From: Chitinophaga pinensis
GTDB lineage: Bacteria; Bacteroidota; Bacteroidia; Chitinophagales; Chitinophagaceae
Reading direction: 5' to 3'
DNA length: 45,991 bases
Assembly: GCA_945878115.1 (NCBI GenBank)
Contig: CAMDVD010000029.1
Span: 1 to 45,991 of the forward strand
Below the pieces are notes generated by a model. It worked only from the letters and a program-made list of their open reading frames with translations. It was not told the origin of the DNA and did no database searches. Shown here one piece after another: positions 15,115-23,140 of this stretch; position 1 is the stretch's first letter, and every line of letters begins with the position of its first letter. The position numbers and the translations under genes were made by a program.

Positions 15115-16908
15115 TTATAGGCTATTATAGTAGTTCCGTATTTTATTAGACATTAACTGCCTGCGTTCTTCGAGAAAATTGTCGTACCCATTAATGTCCA
15201 AACTGAAAATAGATTCAGGAATACAATGTGTTCTCAGATTAGACAATAGCTCGTCCATCGTTTCGATTCCTCCATATTTCATATTTCCACCTTCGCATTG
15301 TTCCTTTAATTCAGAAAAATAAACATCAGGGGATTTGGCACCTATTGCAATGTTTATCTCCTGTTGCATCAAAACATAATTGGCAATTTGATTGTATTCT
15401 CCTTTTGATTTATTATTGTTTTTAAGGTAGCTCTTAGGGAAAATATGGTGGATGTCTCCCTTGTACAATATAATATCGGCTACGGTAATATCTCGTGAAA
15501 GGAAACCTTTATCTTGACCCTTTACCTGTGATGCCTGGTAAACATGAAACACAGGACTGCTACCTGCTGAGGTATCTAATCGTTGGGTTAAACCAAAATT
15601 CCAAAAAGAATCTGAAAGCTCTGCTTGTTCAACGGATTCTAAATAGTCTTTAAATGGACGATTTGCCATTTGCCTAATATCATAATCAAAAGTGCTTTCA
15701 GGTGAACCCCCATATCTGCTTGTAATCACTGAAAAAACAAACCAACGAGAAACCAATCTTGCAATTTCAGCTTGCGGCATTTTTTCTTCTCGTAGTTTTA
15801 AATAAATGATATAAGCAAAGTCCAGGGCGTTTTTTGACCGAATTAGATCAGGTGAAATAAAACCGGCTGAACGAATAATCATCACGAATTTTTTAAAATA
15901 ATCTTCATGCATAAAGCGCAATGCTGATTGTTTCATTTTCTCAAAAGTTTCTGCCGCTATTCTTTCTTCAAACTCTCGTGTTTCAAAATTACGACCTGAT
16001 AAAAGGCTTACTAAATCAGACATTTTTCCTCTAGCAAAAGCCGAAGTAAAGGAAACACGCAACATATCGGTATAGCTAGGGTCGAACAAATCATCCTTTT
16101 CATCTTTGAGCCATGTCATGGCTTTAAAATAATCAGTGGCTGCAAAGTCTTTATCGTGGTCTCTAATATGCTCAAAAAATTGTGGGGCAACGGCTAGATG
16201 ACAGAAATAATCGATTGCTTTGCGCAAGTTTGGCCCTTCTAATTTTTCATTGGACGCTATTTTACTCATTGCAAAATCGGCTTGTGATAATACAACGCCT
16301 TGCGAATTGATGCGAATAAATATTTCTGTAACGGTTTCAATATCTAAGTCGTGTGCTAGGTCTATAGTGCCAATTTGCTTATGCTGAATAGACAGCAAGT
16401 TGCTAATATTCTGTTCAATCAAGGTTGAATCTGCATCTATATTCAAATCCAAATATTGACGAACAACTTGTATGATGCTTCCCGAATTCATCACCTCCGA
16501 AATATCATATATCCAGGCTTTATCTTTTAAAATTGCAGGATTTTGCACCTCAAAAACTTCAGTTTTAGGATTGAATGCAATTTTTATTCTAACTCGGTCG
16601 TATTCTTTATTGACGACATAGTTTCCTAAGACGGCCGCATTTAAAGCAGTAATACGTTGTTGCCCGTCTATCAGTATTTTTTTGCCTTCTGATAATTTTC
16701 CGTCTTTTAACCTCACATTGGGGTTTTGCCATGTAATAACATAGCCTATTGGATAACCTTTGTAAAGGCTATCCAATAAATCACGAACCTTGGATGCATC
16801 CCACACAAAAGGACGTTGAACCTCGGGTATTGCTATTTGTCCATCTTTTACAAATGCTAAAAAAGTGGAAATATGGTGTTGGTTTACTGAATATTTTTGT
16901 GCTTGCAT
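15115..16908 (-). CDS. DUF262/DUF1524 (GmrSD-like) protein
   Basis: A 597-aa protein. The N-terminal DUF262 (ParB-related nucleotidase) domain has IPEVQRPFVW at about 27-36 and ILIDGQQRITAL at about 79-89 (DGQQR is the signature). A helical middle follows. The C-terminal DUF1524-like nuclease has DIHHIFPKSYL at about 485-495 and NQIANYVLM after it. This is the domain order of GmrSD type IV restriction enzymes and many defence proteins; full length is normal. It lies downstream of the DISARM-like operon but has a separate 228-nt control region with paired palindromes, so I treat it as an independent defence unit. Confidence 0.85.
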   Translation of the reverse strand: MQAQKYSVNQHHISTFLAFVKDGQIAIPEVQRPFVWDASKVRDLLDSLYKGYPIGYVITWQNPNVRLKDGKLSEGKKILIDGQQRITALNAAVLGNYVVNKEYDRVRIKIAFNPKTEVFEVQNPAILKDKAWIYDISEVMNSGSIIQVVRQYLDLNIDADSTLIEQNISNLLSIQHKQIGTIDLAHDLDIETVTEIFIRINSQGVVLSQADFAMSKIASNEKLEGPNLRKAIDYFCHLAVAPQFFEHIRDHDKDFAATDYFKAMTWLKDEKDDLFDPSYTDMLRVSFTSAFARGKMSDLVSLLSGRNFETREFEERIAAETFEKMKQSALRFMHEDYFKKFVMIIRSAGFISPDLIRSKNALDFAYIIYLKLREEKMPQAEIARLVSRWFVFSVITSRYGGSPESTFDYDIRQMANRPFKDYLESVEQAELSDSFWNFGLTQRLDTSAGSSPVFHVYQASQVKGQDKGFLSRDITVADIILYKGDIHHIFPKSYLKNNNKSKGEYNQIANYVLMQQEINIAIGAKSPDVYFSELKEQCEGGNMKYGGIETMDELLSNLRTHCIPESIFSLDINGYDNFLEERRQLMSNKIRNYYNSL

Positions 16909-16988
16909 ATTTGTTTTTAAAATAATTCGTTTTGATCTGGGTTGGTATCTTGCTTTTTATTTGGTTTTGCAGCAGGCTTTTTCGGGCC

Positions 16989-17067
16989 GTTGTTGGTGTT
17001 ATCACCAACAACAAAGAACGGCGGAAGAATGTCTGTCAAAAAGATTGTTGGTGATAACACCAACAAC
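16989..17067. promoter_or_regulatory. Paired palindromic boxes upstream of the DUF262 gene
   Basis: Two palindromes in opposite orientation. The first (16989-17012) has 10-bp arms GTTGTTGGTG / CACCAACAAC around TTAT. The second (17045-17066) has 9-bp arms TTGTTGGTG / CACCAACAA around ATAA. The two boxes are reverse complements of each other over about 24 bp with a 31-nt spacer, so they can also form one long hairpin. Located 80-160 nt before the DUF262 start; operator or small mobile repeat. Confidence 0.55.
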
Positions 17068-17136
17068 GACAGAAATTAATTGTTTGCGGTTTATCAAAAA
17101 GATACTGATGATCCTTAATATAAATAGCGACTATTT

Positions 17137-18126
17137 TCATGCTAGTAATTTTTTAATATTATTATTGTTAGTAGTCTTGTAGCGATATTTAGCTCCTCGT
17201 TTTATAATATTCAAATTCAATATATTTAGAAGCTCCTTTCTTTTGTCATTAATTTTCACAGGTCGGCCCTCGCTTTTATATGCGATATAATAATTCATCC
17301 CATTGGTTTTAATTTTGCCTGAATAATCAATGGCAATTGCTTCGTACATTTTTAGCACACCTTTTTTCTTTTCAATAATTAATAGATTTTTATATTGAAT
17401 ACATTTGTCATGATGCGCTTTGTCATAACACGAAAAGAATTGCTTTTTATCCCATGAACTTTTATATTTTACAACCGCAGATTCTTCTTTCTTTGACATT
17501 TCCGATTCTAAATACGTGATTACAACCTTTTCTAATTTTGTGGTTTTTTCTATTACGTCCAACTCGGAATCATTCATCTCAAAAAAACTTTTGATTTCAT
17601 TTGGCAGCTTGTTTTTATTGCTACTCCTTATTTGAGTTTCACTATACTTATCTAATCTAAATTCACTTATTGAAGTACTCTGTTTCCATTGCTTTTCAAA
17701 AGCATTATTCAGTTCATCACTATTTTTAACCCCAACCAAAATTTCAGCATTGGTATTTTGTCCAGATTGGGTGAAATTAGCAGAACCGATATAAGAAGTA
17801 GTCGTTCTTTTTTCAGTAAACTCATAATACTTCCAATGAAATTCGTAACATTTTGAAATATGAATTTCAATTTTATTGGCGTATTTTTTTGATATGTTAT
17901 GTAAGTATTCTAAGTCCTCCTTTTTGTTGAAGCAATTATAAACACCTATTAATACCTTGCAATTTTTTAATACTTTATTTCTTTTAAGACAATTTTCTAT
18001 CAAGTCAATACTGTAACTATCTATAAAAGCAGTAGCAATATTGAAGCTTGAACAACTTATCAATTGCTCTTGCAATACTTCTGCAATTCCTTGCATGGTG
18101 AGGTTTGTATTAATAGTTATACTCAT
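17137..18126 (-). CDS. drmC: PLD-family protein, DrmC-like
   Basis: A 329-aa protein. It has one phospholipase D-type half site: EFHWKYYEF at about 95-103 (His97, Lys99) and YIGSANFTQSG at about 112-122 (Ser115, Asn117). The canonical Asp of HxK(x)4D is not evident. The C-terminal half is Lys-rich and contains another small domain. PLD folds serve as nucleases in NgoFVII-type restriction enzymes and as DrmC in DISARM. It is the last gene of the operon, 22 nt after the methyltransferase. The gene symbol rests on context rather than a search. Confidence 0.72.
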   Translation of the reverse strand: MSITINTNLTMQGIAEVLQEQLISCSSFNIATAFIDSYSIDLIENCLKRNKVLKNCKVLIGVYNCFNKKEDLEYLHNISKKYANKIEIHISKCYEFHWKYYEFTEKRTTTSYIGSANFTQSGQNTNAEILVGVKNSDELNNAFEKQWKQSTSISEFRLDKYSETQIRSSNKNKLPNEIKSFFEMNDSELDVIEKTTKLEKVVITYLESEMSKKEESAVVKYKSSWDKKQFFSCYDKAHHDKCIQYKNLLIIEKKKGVLKMYEAIAIDYSGKIKTNGMNYYIAYKSEGRPVKINDKRKELLNILNLNIIKRGAKYRYKTTNNNNIKKLLA

Positions 18127-18148
18127 ACTAAAATATATTTTTCATTTT

Positions 18149-21100
18149 TTAAAACAACTCTCCCTGATCCTCACTACCCACTTTCTTCTTCCCACTACTT
18201 TTCTTTTTATCAAATAACCCCGCTGTTAATTCCTCCTCATGTATTTTGTGGTTCAACTCCAACAACCGTTTCAACACTTCTTTCCTGGCATCAGGATGAA
18301 TGGTAAAACGAACCCTGTCATTCTCCGGTAAATAATCTACTTCGTAAAAATCATGTTTCAGTTCTATATCATTCCATCCATAAGCATCCAACACCGCTTC
18401 ATCCATTTGCACATGCAGCTCACGGAGTTTGAGAATACCTTGTATGGCTTCATCAAATGAAATGGTATTAGCCGTTTTTTCTAAATGCTTTTGTAGTGAT
18501 GCTACCTGTTTGTCTTTATCATTAATGCTTTGGTCTGTGATGGCATTGATGGAATTGCTGTGAAACAGGTTATAGGTTTTTGTAAGACCCAGTTGCATAC
18601 TCAACATCAGTTGCCTGCGGTGTTCGTGATAGGCTTCGCCAATGGTTTCTAATTGTTGTTTTTGGACTATGCTTATATTTTGAGGGAAAGGAAATGTTTG
18701 AAAACCATTGCCAGGTGAATATTTTAAATCCCTCTTTAACCAAGCACAATATGTCCAAGCCCAGTAATAATGAAGACTATTTTGAATAAGTGAATAGTAA
18801 TAGCCTTCTTTTAAAGAGAAAATATCCAGATTCGCAGTATAAACAGATCCAGTTTCAACATAGGCAAAAGTCAGATGTTTTGTTACTTCACATAAAGCAA
18901 TCACCTTTTTCATTCCATGTATTGATTGATAAAGGTCAACACCTCTTCTGTAGAATTGCCACCACTTTTCTCTGCCCATATTGTTATCGGGCCTTTGACG
19001 TTCTGGTTTAACTAACCTTTCTACAATCTCATAACAGTCAGGATATTTCTTTGCTTTATCTTCAGGCCAGTCAAAGAAATTAATCACCCATCTACTTGAA
19101 CTTTGGTCAGGATTATTATTGAGATCATCTCCATTTAAATACGGAAACAGAACATCCCTATTCTTAGGATTTTTGGCAATTAGATTATGAGCTTCATTAT
19201 TTTCTAACACAAATCCCTTTCCTAAAGGTATACTTCCTTGAAAAGCTTTTCCTCCATTTTGTTTTAGCTGAAATGGATTTCCTAATGTTGCTGCATCATC
19301 CAAATAAGGCGTAATGGTTTTTACTTCTTTACCTGCTAAAACAAATTTACCCTTCCATTTTTGTTTGGTTAATGTAACCAACGCAACTTCAACAGCCGCT
19401 ATACCCGGCCAACGCATACTTTTTACTGCATGATTAATAGTTCCGCCTTGTTGGACTAATATATCTAAGCCATCTTCTCGGGCTTTTCCTTGTGCAATTG
19501 TGTTTGTGGAAATTAATGATTGAAACCCACCTTGTTTGATGATAGTAAAAATCCTTCTGAAGAAATATGTTACCAAATCAACAGCACCAATTGGTGTAAA
19601 CTCATATTTGATAAATTCTAAAAATTGCTCGCCATATGTACCACTTAATTTTTGACCACCTAAAAATGGTGGATTACCCAAGTCACAATCAAAACCACCT
19701 TCATTAAACACTTCCGGAAACTCTATAAACCAATGGAAGAACCTTTGCTCTAATGCCACTGCTGTTGCCTTCGCCACTTTTCTATCTTGCCAACCTTTAT
19801 AACCGCTTAATATCAAACGGAAATCTGCATCCGTCATCAGGTAATCTTTATTGGCATCAGTTTTAGGAATAAAGAATTGGGCTACCTGTGTATCGGCCAT
19901 CGCCTTCAAAAAAGTAAAGCCCTTGCCATCAATAAATTTTTTGTATGCTTTCGACTTGCGTTCTATTTCATCCGGTGTGGTTTCGGGCAGTTGATTAAAG
20001 GTTTTGTATTCTGCCATTGCTTCCTGCACAGAGTTTTCGGTGCTTTTTTCAAACTCCGCTTTTAGTTGCAGAATTTTTGCTGCTCTTTCTTTTCGTTCTT
20101 TTACGTTTTTATCACGCCATGTTTTGGCAATTTCTTTATCATCTACAGCAAGGGTTTTAAAGGCTTCATCGGCTATACCTTTTTCCAATTCGCTGCGGTG
20201 TGCTAAGCCTACAATGGCATCACCACATTTAATGTGGTGGTCTAAGAAGTTAAGTGGTTCTCCGGGGTTGTATGCTTCCAGCCATAAGGCAATTTTACAA
20301 AGCTCCACTGCCAATGGGTTTTTATCTACGCCATAGATGCAATTACGCACCACATCTTTCATGGCTTTGCGTATAGACAAAGGATTTGGTTGTTCTTCAT
20401 CGGTTAGCACCCTTGCCACTGCCAATGCAATTCTACGGGCTGCACTCAATAAAATATGTCCGCTGCCACAGGCAACATCGCATACTTTTAATTTCAACAA
20501 AGCCTTAATCGTATTTTCCTTGATTACTTTCTTTTGAGAGTAAAGCAGCAATATATCTTCAATGAGATATTCTAAAGAATGTTTGATTAATGGCTGCACC
20601 AATTCTTCGGGTGTGTAGTGAGATTGAAACTCTCTGCCACCTGCTTGCTTTTGCCAGTTCACCGAATAATTATCAGAGCCCTCAACTTTGTTGAACTCCA
20701 ATTTTAATTCAAGCAAGCCTTCGTACACAGAGCCAAATTCTTCTACATCCAGTCCTCCATAATTAACGGCTATCAATACACCATTGTCATTTTCAAAATA
20801 ACTTAGTGACTTGATGATATTTAATAAAACCTCATTGCTTAGGTAACATTGGTGCAGATCGTATATGTTATTACTAATGGCATGGTAGCCAAACAAATCA
20901 CCTTGCAAGCTCATAATGCCAAGCTTTTCTCCAATCTCTTTTTTCTCAAATAAGGAGAAGGTACTTACCATACTTTGCCATAAATCGTAATGGCGGCTGG
21001 CTTCGGGCGGAAGTAGTTTCTTTGCTAATTTCCTTAATTGCAATAAACTATAATAGTTGAAATAGATGTGATTGAAGCGTTTTGTTTCGGGTGTCTTACT

Positions 21101-22015
21101 ATCAGCATAAACAAGATTACGTTCTTCTATTACAAACAGAAAAAGTAAGCGGTAAATGATACGCAACTGGTGGCGGTAATATTCATCTGTATTGATATTT
21201 CCAGCTGATAAAGCTTCCCGCAATGCTGCATTATTAGGATGGTTGATAAAGCCATTGGCTAAGTTCTTAATTGCACCTTTTACTGCTTCACCTAATTTAT
21301 TGCGGATGGTACTACCAGCTTCCAAACCTTCCTGATGGTATTTCTCCATGATGCTGTCAGTACCTGCCTCCATCTTTTTAGGCATACGGCTGGCATGAAG
21401 CACACGGTATAGAATAACGAAATCAGAATACAGATCCTCTTCCATCATTTTCTCCAGGTTAAACTCTACATAGCTTAAGCGAGTAATACGGCTGGCATCT
21501 CTAAGCAAGCGTAGTTGGCGGCCATTGGTAACCATGCCATATAGGTGCTCACTATAATTGAGATACTCTTGCACCAAAGCATGAGGCGATATTCGGAGTT
21601 GTTTATTTTCTGGTCTTTTATCCAACGATTCGTGGTAACCGCCTACATATACTGGGAAATTATCTAAGCTGCTATCCCGGTAACCAATAGGAAATGATTT
21701 GCCGTTGAGTTCTTCACCTTTGCGGTCGAAAGTAAGGTTGTAGCCAAGATTGGTAAGCAGGGGAGAAATCCAGAAATTTCGGGTTTCGGTAGTTCCTGTT
21801 TCTCCTTCCTTTAAACGGGTTAGTTTGCTTTTGTAAATGGTCCATTGTCCTTTTGCTTCTTGCCAAGCAAGGCTTATTTCATCCTTTAGTTTGGCGTTAG
21901 TCAAATCAGGATTGAAATCTTTGCCCTGCTGAAAGGTTGCCTGCTCACTGCGGATTTTGGCCAGCAAGTCAGTGGATAGAATGGAACCTTGTATGTCTAT
22001 TGATGGGAAGTTCAT
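18149..22015 (-). CDS. drmMI: Eco57I-type adenine DNA methyltransferase, DrmMI-like
   Basis: A 1288-aa protein. SAM-binding motif I VCDVACGSGHILL lies at about 511-523, followed by YGVDKNPLAVELCKIALWLE at about 561-580. The catalytic motif IV is DCDLGNPPFLGG at about 776-787 (NPPF, N6-adenine specificity). The N-terminal 480 residues and the C-terminal 480 residues (target recognition) are as expected for large Eco57I/DISARM class 1 methylases. It should mark host DNA so that the helicase/nuclease partners spare it. Start overlaps the DUF1016 stop (ATGA). Confidence 0.85.
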   Translation of the reverse strand: MNFPSIDIQGSILSTDLLAKIRSEQATFQQGKDFNPDLTNAKLKDEISLAWQEAKGQWTIYKSKLTRLKEGETGTTETRNFWISPLLTNLGYNLTFDRKGEELNGKSFPIGYRDSSLDNFPVYVGGYHESLDKRPENKQLRISPHALVQEYLNYSEHLYGMVTNGRQLRLLRDASRITRLSYVEFNLEKMMEEDLYSDFVILYRVLHASRMPKKMEAGTDSIMEKYHQEGLEAGSTIRNKLGEAVKGAIKNLANGFINHPNNAALREALSAGNINTDEYYRHQLRIIYRLLFLFVIEERNLVYADSKTPETKRFNHIYFNYYSLLQLRKLAKKLLPPEASRHYDLWQSMVSTFSLFEKKEIGEKLGIMSLQGDLFGYHAISNNIYDLHQCYLSNEVLLNIIKSLSYFENDNGVLIAVNYGGLDVEEFGSVYEGLLELKLEFNKVEGSDNYSVNWQKQAGGREFQSHYTPEELVQPLIKHSLEYLIEDILLLYSQKKVIKENTIKALLKLKVCDVACGSGHILLSAARRIALAVARVLTDEEQPNPLSIRKAMKDVVRNCIYGVDKNPLAVELCKIALWLEAYNPGEPLNFLDHHIKCGDAIVGLAHRSELEKGIADEAFKTLAVDDKEIAKTWRDKNVKERKERAAKILQLKAEFEKSTENSVQEAMAEYKTFNQLPETTPDEIERKSKAYKKFIDGKGFTFLKAMADTQVAQFFIPKTDANKDYLMTDADFRLILSGYKGWQDRKVAKATAVALEQRFFHWFIEFPEVFNEGGFDCDLGNPPFLGGQKLSGTYGEQFLEFIKYEFTPIGAVDLVTYFFRRIFTIIKQGGFQSLISTNTIAQGKAREDGLDILVQQGGTINHAVKSMRWPGIAAVEVALVTLTKQKWKGKFVLAGKEVKTITPYLDDAATLGNPFQLKQNGGKAFQGSIPLGKGFVLENNEAHNLIAKNPKNRDVLFPYLNGDDLNNNPDQSSSRWVINFFDWPEDKAKKYPDCYEIVERLVKPERQRPDNNMGREKWWQFYRRGVDLYQSIHGMKKVIALCEVTKHLTFAYVETGSVYTANLDIFSLKEGYYYSLIQNSLHYYWAWTYCAWLKRDLKYSPGNGFQTFPFPQNISIVQKQQLETIGEAYHEHRRQLMLSMQLGLTKTYNLFHSNSINAITDQSINDKDKQVASLQKHLEKTANTISFDEAIQGILKLRELHVQMDEAVLDAYGWNDIELKHDFYEVDYLPENDRVRFTIHPDARKEVLKRLLELNHKIHEEELTAGLFDKKKSSGKKKVGSEDQGELF

Positions 22016-23136
22016 TCTATTACTAATTTTTTAAGTGCTGCTTTGGTGGGCAAATACAATTTGTATTGCGATGCAAAGATTTGTTTGTTGTCTTTGGGTA
22101 GTGTTATTTCAACTACTGCATCCGATTTGTCTTTACAGATGATGATACCGATGCTTGGCTTCTCAAATTCTTGTTTTACATATCGGTCGTAATAGTTTAC
22201 ATACATCTGCATTTGGCCAATATCCTGATGTTTGAGTTTGCCAATTTTTAAATCAACCAGCACAAAACATTGTAATAAGCGATTGTATAGAACCAGGTCA
22301 ACAAAGAAGTTTTCTTCATCAAAAGAAAAGCGAACCTGCCTTCCTTGAAACAGAAATCCTTTGCCCATTTCTAATAAAAAGTGTTCTATTTTATTGATGA
22401 TGGCAGTTTCTAAATCGGTTTCAGAATAACTTGTTTTTTCATCAAGACCTAAAAACTCTAACACATAAGGTGTTTTCAAAACATCTTCTGGCTTTTCAAT
22501 GATTTGACCTTTAGCAGCCAATTGCTTTACTTTCTTTTTGTCTTTACTTAATGATAGTCTTTCGAATAAGCCACTATCAAATTGCCTCTGTAATTCACGA
22601 ACGCTCCAATTATTTTGTGAGGATTCTATTTCATAGAATGATTTTTCATCTTCATTTGCAATCCTGCTGAGTATTATGTAATGCGACCATGAAAGAGGAA
22701 AGATATCGGATAATGATTTCCCAGACGGTGTCTGAGGTTTTGAAGAGGAAATCAATTCCGCAGATGGTGTCTGCGTTTTTGTTATTTTAGGCAATTCCGC
22801 AGACACTGTCTGCGGAATTAGTAAGGGTAAATTTTTGGTTGAAAAAGCTAAGTAAAAGGAACGCATTTGTTCTATGTTTCTTTCAGAAAAACCGCTACCA
22901 AACTCTTTAGTTAGTTTTTTGCTTAATGCAATGATGGTTGCTTTACCATATATCGCTTTAGATTTACCACCTTGTTCGTTTTCAACAATAAGTTTACCAA
23001 TTTGAAAATAAGTAAACACCATCACACTATTGGTTTGCCTTACAACATGTTGCCTTGCTGCATGAACCAATTCAATGGCTTGCTTTATAAATGTATCTGG
23101 TTTGTTTGTAATTATTTTTGTTGTTTTCTTAGCCAT
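22012..23136 (-). CDS. DUF1016 (YhcG-type) PD-(D/E)XK nuclease
   Basis: A 374-aa protein. The N-terminal DUF1016 region covers about 15-105 (AIELVHAARQHVVRQTNSVM ... SERNIEQMRSFYLAF), resumes at FPLSWSHYIILSRI, and a C-terminal nuclease domain has EENFFVDLVLYNRLLQCFVL then VDLKIGKL (Asp ... Asp-Leu-Lys) and IGQMQMYVNYYDR. Between them sits a low-complexity linker of three related units (QTVSAELP, QTPSAELI, QTPSGKS) encoded by palindromic DNA. DUF1016 proteins often join restriction and defence loci. The position between methylase and SNF2 helicase with 4-nt spacing and overlap makes it part of the operon. Confidence 0.88.
   Translation of the reverse strand: MAKKTTKIITNKPDTFIKQAIELVHAARQHVVRQTNSVMVFTYFQIGKLIVENEQGGKSKAIYGKATIIALSKKLTKEFGSGFSERNIEQMRSFYLAFSTKNLPLLIPQTVSAELPKITKTQTPSAELISSSKPQTPSGKSLSDIFPLSWSHYIILSRIANEDEKSFYEIESSQNNWSVRELQRQFDSGLFERLSLSKDKKKVKQLAAKGQIIEKPEDVLKTPYVLEFLGLDEKTSYSETDLETAIINKIEHFLLEMGKGFLFQGRQVRFSFDEENFFVDLVLYNRLLQCFVLVDLKIGKLKHQDIGQMQMYVNYYDRYVKQEFEKPSIGIIICKDKSDAVVEITLPKDNKQIFASQYKLYLPTKAALKKLVIE
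22721..22819. repeat. Three palindromic units inside the DUF1016 gene
   Basis: Copies at 22721-22737, 22754-22775 and 22793-22819. The last is a near-perfect 27-nt palindrome with 13-bp arms AATTCCGCAGACA / TGTCTGCGGAATT around one base; the others are degenerate versions. All are in frame and encode the interdomain linker. Confidence 0.65.
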
Positions 23137-23140
23137 TACA

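Noticed and set aside
16781..17182. Two open frames across the palindromic region upstream of the DUF262 gene
   Set aside because: They read through the palindromes (LLVITPTT-type peptides on either strand) and overlap the DUF262 start. No sign of coding constraint.
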